Assembly (NCBI GenBank): GCA_937896205.1
Contig: CALBNA010000232.1
Span: 1 to 20,413 of the forward strand
Length of the DNA: 20,413 bases
Direction: 5' to 3'
Origin: an uncultured Campylobacter sp.
Lineage (GTDB): Bacteria; Campylobacterota; Campylobacteria; Campylobacterales; Campylobacteraceae
Positions 9,251-14,885 of this stretch are shown here, in pieces; within the stretch, counting starts at the first letter, position 1; each line of letters opens with the position of its first letter. Made by a program: the position numbers and the translations under genes. The notes below the pieces were generated by a model, which saw only the letters and a program-made list of their open reading frames with translations, did not search any database and was not told where the DNA came from.

Positions 9251-9286
9251 TTTGCGGGCTAAACCGCGCCAAATTTAGCCCGCAAA
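9251..9286. repeat. Perfect 13-bp inverted repeat between uvrA and the glycosylase gene
   Basis: Arms TTTGCGGGCTAAA (9251-9263) and TTTAGCCCGCAAA (9274-9286) enclose a 10-nt loop. No U-run follows on the plus strand (an A-run does), so it is not a standard terminator. A read-through attenuator or an mRNA-stabilising 3' structure for uvrA is possible. Confidence 0.6.
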
Positions 9287-9316
9287 AAACTGCGGTAAAT
9301 TTAACGAAAGGCAAAA

Positions 9317-9757
9317 ATGAGGCTTTGGACGATAAGTTTTAAATATCTCGATGCAAAGGGGTTAGTCGCGCTGTGGCGCGAGGCTCTACTGGCTAAAAAC
9401 GTGCTGGCAGGGCTAACTAAAGGCTACAAAAATCACCCGCAGCTTGACCGCTTTTACGCGCATGAAAACGCGCAGGCGGCGATAAATGCGTATCTAGCGG
9501 AGGTTTATGCGCAGGCCTGCGCTCGCGGATATAAATTTGACGCGGCAAAAGTGGGCGAATTTGACGAGCGAAATTTAGCCAAAATAGCCGTCACTCGCGG
9601 ACAGATAGAGTATGAATTCGCCTTTTTGCAAGAGAAGCTAAAATCGCGCGACGTCAAGGCTTATGAGCGAAATTTAAGCGAAAAAAATATAGAAATCGCA
9701 AGCATTTTTAAAGAGGTCGAAGGCGAAATCGAGCCGTGGGAGAAGGTGAAAATTTAG
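9317..9757 (+). CDS. Pyrimidine dimer DNA glycosylase (endonuclease V type)
   Basis: A 146-residue protein of the Pyr_excise family (PF03013 type, related to T4 endonuclease V). It would cut the glycosidic bond of cyclobutane pyrimidine dimers and nick the abasic site. The recognisable pattern is MRLWTISFKYLDAKGLVALW at the N-terminus, REALLAKNVL with a conserved Glu at residue 22 (the likely catalytic position), GYKNHPQLDRF and a C-terminal EIEPWE. Family length is similar. AAAGGC precedes the ATG. No separate promoter is obvious in the 116-bp gap after uvrA, so partial co-transcription past the intergenic hairpin is possible. The functional assignment is from family resemblance. Confidence 0.82.
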   Translation: MRLWTISFKYLDAKGLVALWREALLAKNVLAGLTKGYKNHPQLDRFYAHENAQAAINAYLAEVYAQACARGYKFDAAKVGEFDERNLAKIAVTRGQIEYEFAFLQEKLKSRDVKAYERNLSEKNIEIASIFKEVEGEIEPWEKVKI

Positions 9758-10043
9758 CGCCGTCTTACGCACGTCTTTTTGGCTTGCTTGAACAAATTTG
9801 ATTAAAAACGCCAAAATACATTACGCAGATTTTCCCGAAAATTACGACAAATTTAGAACGTTAAATTTAGATATTTAAAACGCCGTAAAATAGCGCAAAT
9901 TTGGCGCTAGGCTGATACATTGCTTTGAGCGGGTAAATTTGATTCGGCAATGTGTGGACGGTAAGATAAAAATCTCGCACGAACAGCGCTGCGATAAAAT
10001 CTAAGATTTACGAGCTAGCGCAGGTGTTTATTAAATTTAGTGT

Positions 10044-10067
10044 TTTAAATTTGACGTCAAATTTAAA
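10044..10067. repeat. 24-bp perfect palindrome
   Basis: Half-site TTTAAATTTGAC (10044-10055) is followed directly by its exact reverse complement (10056-10067). The inner TTGACGTCAA core recurs at 10099-10108 inside the nearby terminator. It lies beyond the fhs terminator, away from any gene start. Confidence 0.6.
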
Positions 10068-10082
10068 GGACGAAATAGCCAA

Positions 10083-10129
10083 ATTTAAAAAGGCGAACTT
10101 GACGTCAAATCTCCGTCAAATTCGCCTTT
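10083..10129 (-). terminator. Rho-independent terminator of fhs
   Basis: On the minus strand a 16-bp stem (AAAGGCGAATTTGACG against CGTCAAGTTCGCCTTT, one G-T pair) with a 9-nt loop is followed by TTTAAATTT. It starts 68 nt past the fhs stop. The plus strand also shows GTTTTT after the stem, so it may stop transcription from both sides. Confidence 0.75.
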
Positions 10130-10196
10130 GTTTTTAGAAATCAAACTGCGCTGACTGGCCAAATTTACAATCAAATTTGATGAATCGGAGCTCGTT

Positions 10197-11825
10197 TTAC
10201 TCCGCCTTCATATGCTCGGCGGCAGGCACTTTTGGTAGTCCCGGCATCAGCATAGTTGATCCGCTGACCGCCACGATAAAGCCCGCTCCACCGCGGATCT
10301 CAAGCGCGCTAACCTCGAAGCTAAAGCCCTTCGGTCGTCCTAGCAGCTTAGCGTCCGAGCTAAAGCTATACTGCGTTTTTGCGACGCAAACTGGAAAGGC
10401 GTCAAAGCCTAGGCGCGAAATCTCGGCTAGATCAGCCTGCGCGCGCGGGCTAAAGACGACGTCTTTGGCGCCGTAAATTTTAGTCGCGATCTTTTCGATC
10501 TTGGTTTTGACGGGGTCGTTCGCATCGTAGGTGAAGTTTATCTCGCGAGCTGGTTTTCCGCAGATTTGCGCGACTTTTTTAGCCAGATCCTCTGTGCCCA
10601 CGCTTCCTTTTAAAAAGCCCTCGCACACGCTAAACTCAGCCCCCGACTCCTCGCAAAGAGCGCGCACGTGAGCGATCTCCTCGTCCGTATCGGTTGCGAA
10701 TTTATTTAGCGCGACGATGACGTTTTGGTTGAAATTTTTTAGATTTTCTATGTGGGCTTTTAGGTTTTCGCCGCCTAGTTTTAGCGCGTCCAAATTTGGC
10801 TGGGAGATGCCGTCTTTATCGCATCCGCCGTTATATTTTAGCGAGCGGATAGTGCTTACTAGCACGACGCACTTTGGCGCGAGTCCTGCGGTGCGACACT
10901 TGATATCGAGGAACTTTTGCGCTCCTAGCTCGGCGCCAAACCCCGCCTCGGTCACGACGTAGCCCGCTAAATTTAGCGCCGTTTTAGTTGCGATGACGCT
11001 GTTGCAGCCGTGCGCGATGTTTGCAAACGGTCCGCCGTGGATGAGCACGGGCGTGCCCTCTAGAGTTTGCACGAGGTTTGGTTTTATCGCCTCTTTTAGC
11101 AGGACGCAGACGGCGTCGGCGCAGTTTAGGGATTTTGCGCGCACGAGGCCGCCGTCTTTATCGTAGGCGACGACGATGTTTTCTACGCGCTCTTTTAGAT
11201 TTTTTAGGTCGGTTGCGAGGCATAGGATCGCCATTATTTCGCTAGCGGCGGTGATGACAAATCCATCTTTTCGCGTAAATTTATTGCTCTTTTCAAGGCC
11301 GATTTCGATCTCTCTTAGCGAGCGGTCGTTCATATCCATGCAGCGTTTGAAAACGACGCGCGCAGGGTCGATATTTAGGGCGTTGCCGTGGTGGATGTGG
11401 TTATCTAGCATCGCTGCTATGAGGTTGTTTGCCGAGGTAATAGCGTGAAAGTCGCCGTTAAAGTGCAGGTTGATATCCTCGCTAGGCGTCACTTGCGAGT
11501 ATCCGCCGCCCGTCGCTCCGCCTTTTATACCAAAAACAGGCCCAAGGCTTGGTTCTCTAAGCGCGGCGCATACGCGTTTGCCGATACGCGCTAAGCCGTC
11601 AGATAACCCCACGGTCACGGTCGTTTTGCCCTCGCCGTAGGGCGTCGGGTTGGTCGCGGTAACTAGGATGAGGTTTGCGCCAGGCGCGCTACCTAGTCGG
11701 GGCTCGATCTTGGCTTTCAGCTTACCGAAGGTGTCTAGCGCCTCCTCGCCTAGCCCCAGTTTTGCGCCGATTTTTACGATATTTTGCGGCTTTGCGCTCG
11801 CTTCTATTTCTCTGTCGCTTAGCAT
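10197..11825 (-). CDS. fhs: Formate-tetrahydrofolate ligase
   Basis: ATP-dependent cytosolic enzyme that joins formate to tetrahydrofolate, giving 10-formyl-tetrahydrofolate for purine and formyl-methionine synthesis. The 542 residues are slightly below the usual 550-560. The nucleotide loop TPYGEGKTT lies at 61-69, and other family segments are visible: GIKGGATGGGYSQV, NLHFNGDFHAIT, LDNHIHHG, TPVLIHGGPFANIAHGCNS and the C-terminal MLMPGLPK. AAGGAAAG precedes the ATG at 11825. A TAAAAT box about 40 nt upstream may be its promoter. It appears to be a single-gene unit with its own terminator. Confidence 0.95.
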   Translation of the reverse strand: MLSDREIEASAKPQNIVKIGAKLGLGEEALDTFGKLKAKIEPRLGSAPGANLILVTATNPTPYGEGKTTVTVGLSDGLARIGKRVCAALREPSLGPVFGIKGGATGGGYSQVTPSEDINLHFNGDFHAITSANNLIAAMLDNHIHHGNALNIDPARVVFKRCMDMNDRSLREIEIGLEKSNKFTRKDGFVITAASEIMAILCLATDLKNLKERVENIVVAYDKDGGLVRAKSLNCADAVCVLLKEAIKPNLVQTLEGTPVLIHGGPFANIAHGCNSVIATKTALNLAGYVVTEAGFGAELGAQKFLDIKCRTAGLAPKCVVLVSTIRSLKYNGGCDKDGISQPNLDALKLGGENLKAHIENLKNFNQNVIVALNKFATDTDEEIAHVRALCEESGAEFSVCEGFLKGSVGTEDLAKKVAQICGKPAREINFTYDANDPVKTKIEKIATKIYGAKDVVFSPRAQADLAEISRLGFDAFPVCVAKTQYSFSSDAKLLGRPKGFSFEVSALEIRGGAGFIVAVSGSTMLMPGLPKVPAAEHMKAE

Positions 11826-11863
11826 CGTCTTTCCTTAAAAATTTGATTTAAAATGATTTTGTA

Positions 11864-11869
11864 ATTTTA
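11864..11869 (-). promoter_or_regulatory. Possible -10 box for fhs
   Basis: On the minus strand GAGGTAAAAT offers a TAAAAT hexamer 38 nt upstream of the fhs ATG. The match is partial and no -35 element is seen. Confidence 0.3.
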
Positions 11870-11924
11870 CCTCGCAAATGCGAAAAATCTCATTAAATTT
11901 TAGCCGCTCGTAATCAAATTTGGG

Positions 11925-11946
11925 CTAAATTTGAAACTAAATTTGA
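11925..11946 (+). repeat. Direct repeats before the DJ-1/PfpI gene
   Basis: CTAAATTTGA occurs at 11925-11934 and again at 11937-11946, a 12-bp period, just before the AAAGGA ribosome site. It may simply reflect the abundance of AAATTTGA words in this genome. Confidence 0.4.
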
Positions 11947-11958
11947 CAAAGGATCGCG

Positions 11959-12555
11959 ATGAAGGCGGTGAATGTTTTGCTTTACGAGGGGTTTACGACG
12001 ATGGACGCGCTAGGACCCGCCGAGGCGCTATCTAGGGCGCTGGATGACGGGCGAAAGTGCTACGAGATAGAGTATTTCTCGGCTACTGGCGGACTCGTCG
12101 GCGGCAGTACGAATGCTAAAATTTGGACGCGAAAGCTAAGCGAGATAGCTAAATTTGACGTTTTGCTCGTGCCGGGCGGTTTTGCGACTAGGGAGCTTGC
12201 GTATGATGGCGAGTTTATCGCTATTTTGGGCGAGCTAGCACGCAGACACGAGCATGTGATCACGGCGTGTACGGGCTCGGTTTTGCTAGCTAAAACAGGA
12301 CTTTTGGACGGCATGGAGGCCACGAGCAACAAGCTATCATGGAAGTGGGTGACCTCAGAGGCTCCTAGCGTACGCTGGGTGCGTGCTGCTAGGTGGTGCG
12401 TTAGCGGGAAATTTTACACCAGCTCGGGCGTGAGCGCGGGTATCGACGCGGCTCTGGGTTTTATCGCCGATATGCACGGGCAAAGCGAAGCCCAGAGGAT
12501 AGCTCGGACGATGGAGTATGTGTGGAGTAGCGACAAAAACGCGGATCTATTTTAA
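11959..12555 (+). CDS. DJ-1/PfpI family protein
   Basis: A 198-residue cytosolic protein with the class I glutamine-amidotransferase-like fold. It shows DVLLVPGGFATREL (67-80), the nucleophile elbow ITACTGSVLLAKTGLLDG with Cys104, and SSGVSAGIDAALGF, which matches the subgroup that includes isonitrile hydratases and the N-terminal half of some AraC-type regulators. There is no DNA-binding domain here, so it stands alone. The acidic residue in DALGPAE (16-22) sits where the family has its conserved acid. The substrate is unknown; detoxification or glyoxalase-like roles occur in relatives. The start is supported by AAAGGA eight bases before the ATG. Confidence 0.85.
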   Translation: MKAVNVLLYEGFTTMDALGPAEALSRALDDGRKCYEIEYFSATGGLVGGSTNAKIWTRKLSEIAKFDVLLVPGGFATRELAYDGEFIAILGELARRHEHVITACTGSVLLAKTGLLDGMEATSNKLSWKWVTSEAPSVRWVRAARWCVSGKFYTSSGVSAGIDAALGFIADMHGQSEAQRIARTMEYVWSSDKNADLF

Positions 12556-12580
12556 AATTTAGCTTGCGGCGGTTGCTAAA

Positions 12581-12595
12581 ATTTGACGGTCAAAT
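12581..12595. repeat. 15-nt dyad after the DJ-1/PfpI gene
   Basis: ATTTGAC and GTCAAAT flank a single G. It uses the same TTGAC/GTCAA half-site as the 24-bp palindrome at 10044-10067. No U-run follows, so a terminator role is doubtful. Confidence 0.4.
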
Positions 12596-12770
12596 ATAAG
12601 CCTAGTTAAATTTCGAGGCACCGTGCCTGAAAGATGCGTGAAAAACGAATTTACAAAATTAGCCGTTCAAAAGCACTGGTATAAAAAGAGCAAATTTAGT
12701 CTGATAGTCGGAAGGCTTCCAAATTTACGGCAAAAAAGTAAACAATCCAAAACAATGCAAATTTTACTGC

Positions 12771-12806
12771 CAAAAATCGCGAATTTTATAAATTTAGCGA
12801 TTTTGG
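12771..12806 (-). terminator. Possible terminator of the two-helix membrane protein gene
   Basis: The arms around 12772-12780 and 12797-12806 (CCAAAATCGC type, one bulged A) flank an AT-only loop. On the minus strand the second arm ends in TTTTTGG, giving a short U-run, about 20 nt past the stop codon. Confidence 0.5.
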
Positions 12807-12825
12807 GCGACAGACTCATCGCCGT

Positions 12826-13083
12826 TTAGAGCGTCTTAAGCTTTTCGCGCACCAAGGCAACGTAAATCATCGCTAGCGTCGTCGCAAACCAGATGACGTA
12901 AGGTAAGCAAAAAACAAAAGGCTTTTCGTAGTAGTCGTATTGCACGCCGACGTTGCGGCCGATGTAGAGGTAAAATCCGCCCACGATAACAAGGTAAAAC
13001 ATCACGGCAATGGCGTCGCAAACGCGGACTAGCTTGCTTAGCGGGCGCTTAGGTTCTGTTTTGGTTACGTGATAGTTATTCAT
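12826..13083 (-). CDS. Small two-helix membrane protein, unknown
   Basis: An 85-residue protein of no recognised family. A short basic N-terminus (MNNYHVTKTEPKRPLSK) is followed by two hydrophobic segments, about residues 22-41 and 58-77, and a basic tail (VREKLKTL). An inner-membrane hairpin with both ends in the cytoplasm is the simplest topology. An upstream in-frame ATG would add 11 residues, but the start at 13083 is preferred because AGGAG precedes it and a TATGAT box (13112-13117) overlaps the longer start. It is divergent from the zinc-ribbon gene. Confidence 0.65.
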   Translation of the reverse strand: MNNYHVTKTEPKRPLSKLVRVCDAIAVMFYLVIVGGFYLYIGRNVGVQYDYYEKPFVFCLPYVIWFATTLAMIYVALVREKLKTL

Positions 13084-13111
13084 TTTTTCTCCTTTATTTT
13101 TGGGAAATGTT

Positions 13112-13117
13112 ATCATA
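13112..13117 (-). promoter_or_regulatory. Possible -10 box for the two-helix membrane protein
   Basis: On the minus strand TATGAT lies 28 nt upstream of the chosen start. This helps reject the longer in-frame start at 13116. Confidence 0.4.
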
Positions 13118-13204
13118 ATTTGCGTAAAATTTTGATGACATATAGTAAATTTTAAAGCAAAAAATTCACAACTAAAAAAATAATAAAATTTAAGCGGATT
13201 TTAT

Positions 13205-13213
13205 GGGGGGGGG
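13205..13213 (+). repeat. G9 homopolymer in a promoter spacer
   Basis: Nine G in a row lie immediately before the TAGAAT hexamer, in otherwise AT-rich DNA. G-tracts of eight or more are the standard slipped-strand phase-variation sites of Campylobacter. None of the lengths tested here joins an upstream ATG in frame with the downstream gene, so an effect would be transcriptional. Confidence 0.85.
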
Positions 13214-13219
13214 TAGAAT
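13214..13219 (+). promoter_or_regulatory. -10 box of the zinc-ribbon membrane protein gene
   Basis: TAGAAT lies 30 nt before the ATG at 13250 and touches the G9 tract. An AAAGGA ribosome site follows. The G tract would fill the spacer to any -35 or T-rich element, so its length would set promoter strength. Confidence 0.55.
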
Positions 13220-13249
13220 ACGCTCTTAATATTATTTTAAAGGATAAAA

Positions 13250-13639
13250 ATGAATTTTTATTTTTTTGATGCGAAAGACTTGAGGCGCGTCGGTAGGTTT
13301 CTGGCTATTTTTATATCGTTTGCTATAGGTATTGGAGTCAGTGTCTTGTGCGTTCATTTTTTAAAAGACGATAGCTACTCTTTGCTATTTATAGTTGTTA
13401 TCCCTTTGGTATATTTAGGGCTTAAATTTTATTCAAAATGCCCAAACTGCAAAAAGAGTTTTTGTACTAGAAAAATAGGCCAAGAGACGTTGCGTGAGGA
13501 GCTGGCGAAAGGAACTAAAAAGGTGGATAATAGAACAGTAAGCACAACGTTTAGGATAAAAGATATAGAAATTTATACTAAATGCGATAAGTGCGGTTTT
13601 GAAAATTTTTATACGGTAACCAAAAAAACAGAGGTGTAA
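13250..13639 (+). CDS. Membrane zinc-ribbon protein, unknown
   Basis: A 129-residue protein of no recognised family. Two hydrophobic segments (about residues 17-37 and 45-59) are followed by a soluble tail with two cysteine pairs, CPNC (64-67) and CDKC (112-115), spaced as in a zinc ribbon. Between them is a charged stretch with KKVDNRTVSTTFRIKDI. The tail is probably cytoplasmic. The gene is more AT-rich than most of the window; one sampled 60-base line holds 17 G+C. Expression is probably under a G9-containing promoter. The downstream gene starts 50 bp later behind a weak hairpin, so both may share transcription. Confidence 0.7.
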   Translation: MNFYFFDAKDLRRVGRFLAIFISFAIGIGVSVLCVHFLKDDSYSLLFIVVIPLVYLGLKFYSKCPNCKKSFCTRKIGQETLREELAKGTKKVDNRTVSTTFRIKDIEIYTKCDKCGFENFYTVTKKTEV

Positions 13640-13671
13640 TTTTTAAGGATTTTAAACGTCTTAAAAATTTT
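13640..13671 (+). terminator. Weak hairpin between the zinc-ribbon gene and the next gene
   Basis: TTTTTAAG (13640-13647) pairs with CTTAAAAA (13660-13667), followed by TTTT. The stem is AT-rich, so partial read-through into the next gene is likely. Confidence 0.4.
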
Positions 13672-13689
13672 AATCAATAGGAGTAGAAA

Positions 13690-14412
13690 ATGGTAAATGA
13701 AAATTTCAAAAAATGGGCTTTGGGTTTTAGCGGTTGCGACGGTGGAGACATCGGTAGCGCGCAAAGCCCGAGCGTTTGGCTATGTGGACTTGAGTGGGGC
13801 GGCGGGTTTAAGCCTGAAGAGCTGGCTGATGAGTTTAAGAATGACGTTAGCGAGCCGTCCGTAGGATACGAGAGTCATGAGCGAAATTTGGCCTATCAAT
13901 ACAATATCAAAGCCATAAAGTTACTTTGCGCGCTTAACGGAGCGAGCGATCATATCAAATTTAACGAAACCGTAAAGCCGTTTACGCAAGGCGCAAAGGG
14001 ATATTTTAAGCTAAATTTATATCCGCTTGCGTTTAAAAATACTAGTCATAGTCTTTGGAGCGAAGGTTTTGCCGAGGCGACAGGTCTGAAAAATAAGGGC
14101 GAATATATACGCTGGATAGAGCAAAATCGCTTCCCTAAACTTAGGGCATGGGCAAAAGAGCGTAAACCGCGCCTAATAATCTGCGTGGGAATAAGCTATA
14201 AGAACGAATTTATCGCGGCATTTGGCGGCGAGGGCGTGCAGGTGAAGGAAGCGGTCGCAGGCGGTAAGAAATTTTATTATTTTAAAAACAAGGCTGGCAC
14301 AATCGTGGCGATAACGTATTTCTTGGGCAATCCACACGGTTTAAATTCTGACGCGGCGATAAAAGCTACTGGAGAGAAAATAGCTCAAATTTTAGCTCAA
14401 AACGGCAAATAA
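13690..14412 (+). CDS. Uncharacterised protein, possible uracil-DNA-glycosylase fold
   Basis: A 240-residue soluble protein that I cannot name with certainty. Four segments fall in the order seen in the uracil-DNA glycosylase superfamily: SVWLCGLEWGGG (28-39) in the position of the catalytic GxxPG-type loop, LNLYPLAF (108-115), RLIICVGISY (161-170) as a core beta strand, and NPHGLNS (214-220) in the position of the minor-groove HPS-type loop. The first loop carries Glu35 but lacks the usual proline. Similarity to the fold is inference from motif order only. The ATG is set by AGGAG eight bases upstream. It converges on the three-gene operon that follows. Confidence 0.6.
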   Translation: MVNENFKKWALGFSGCDGGDIGSAQSPSVWLCGLEWGGGFKPEELADEFKNDVSEPSVGYESHERNLAYQYNIKAIKLLCALNGASDHIKFNETVKPFTQGAKGYFKLNLYPLAFKNTSHSLWSEGFAEATGLKNKGEYIRWIEQNRFPKLRAWAKERKPRLIICVGISYKNEFIAAFGGEGVQVKEAVAGGKKFYYFKNKAGTIVAITYFLGNPHGLNSDAAIKATGEKIAQILAQNGK

Positions 14413-14462
14413 ACTTAGCGTTAAAGGCATTAAATAACTAAAATTTACCGTGATCGCACGCC

Positions 14463-14506
14463 AAAAAAACGGCGAGTGTGATTTGAGCGTACTTCACGCA
14501 CTCGCC
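14463..14506 (-). terminator. Rho-independent terminator of the three-gene operon
   Basis: On the minus strand GGCGAGTG pairs with CACTCGCC (outer 8 bp, with an extra TGA/TCA pairing past a 2-nt bulge), followed by a G and seven T. It lies 15 nt past the stop of the repeat-protein gene and is the clearest intrinsic terminator in this half of the window. Confidence 0.82.
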
Positions 14507-14520
14507 AAATTTGCCTCACG

Positions 14521-14856
14521 CTACCACAGTTTTAGGCAGACTTGCCCTATTATGACAGCGATGGGAGCTCCGTTTATGTCGTAGGTGTTGCTCGAGTTTG
14601 AACCAAAATCGGGCTTGACGACATTGCCTTGTATCACCCAAGTGTTGCTTGAGTTTGCGCCGTATTTGGGCTTTATTTTTTTGCCGTCAAACTCAAATGT
14701 GTTAGAGGAGTTGGCTCCGGTTTTGGGCTTTAGCACGCCGCCGTCAAATTCAAACGTATTGTGCGTGGTTGCGCCGTATTTGGGCTTTAGCTCGTTGCCC
14801 TCATATACCCAAGTGCCGTTGCCCGCAGACCTTCCGTCCCAGTTGATTTTCGGCAT
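14521..14856 (-). CDS. Small protein of five 19-residue repeats
   Basis: A 111-residue protein made almost entirely of tandem repeats at residues 14-32, 33-51, 52-70, 71-89 and 90-108. The consensus is NTxxxxGxxxKPxxGxNSS, degenerate in the first and last copy. The regular aromatic, Gly and Pro positions suggest a small beta-repeat structure. There is no signal peptide and no membrane segment apart from a mildly hydrophobic C-terminal end (PIAVIIGQVCLKLW). A strong AGGAGG ribosome site precedes the ATG, so high translation is plausible. It is the last gene of the operon with the DnaJ-finger protein 29 bp upstream. Function is unknown. Confidence 0.75.
   Translation of the reverse strand: MPKINWDGRSAGNGTWVYEGNELKPKYGATTHNTFEFDGGVLKPKTGANSSNTFEFDGKKIKPKYGANSSNTWVIQGNVVKPDFGSNSSNTYDINGAPIAVIIGQVCLKLW
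14533..14817 (-). repeat. Five tandem 57-bp coding repeats
   Basis: The repeats correspond to residues 14-108 of the small repeat protein. The period is 57 bp. The central copies are the most alike, the outer ones diverged, which suggests an old or selected array rather than a recent expansion. Confidence 0.7.
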
Positions 14857-14885
14857 TTCGTCCTCCTAAAATAAGTTATAATCAA

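Larger units (their letters stand above)
9758..10196. other. Gene-free spacer rich in AAATTT words
   Basis: The 439 bp between the convergent glycosylase and fhs genes contain no open frame with a credible start and ribosome site. About eleven AAATTT words were counted by eye, along with a 24-bp palindrome (10044-10067) and the fhs terminator. Short stop-bounded frames near 9797-9880 and 9895-9997 read as protein-like fragments, but neither is long enough nor recognisable. They could be remnants of a decayed gene. Confidence 0.55.

Noticed and set aside
12623..12829. A 68-codon plus-strand frame starting with GTG after the DJ-1/PfpI gene
   Set aside because: There is no ribosome site, it has a lysine-rich composition typical of AT spacer translation, it contains a probable terminator hairpin and it overlaps the end of the opposite-strand gene.
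13083..13116. Eleven extra N-terminal residues for the two-helix membrane protein (start at 13116)
   Set aside because: The start at 13083 has an AGGAG site, and a TATGAT box overlaps the upstream start codon.
14533..14817. CRISPR-like array suggested by regular 57-bp repeats
   Set aside because: The repeats are in-frame coding repeats without unique spacers; they belong to the repeat protein.
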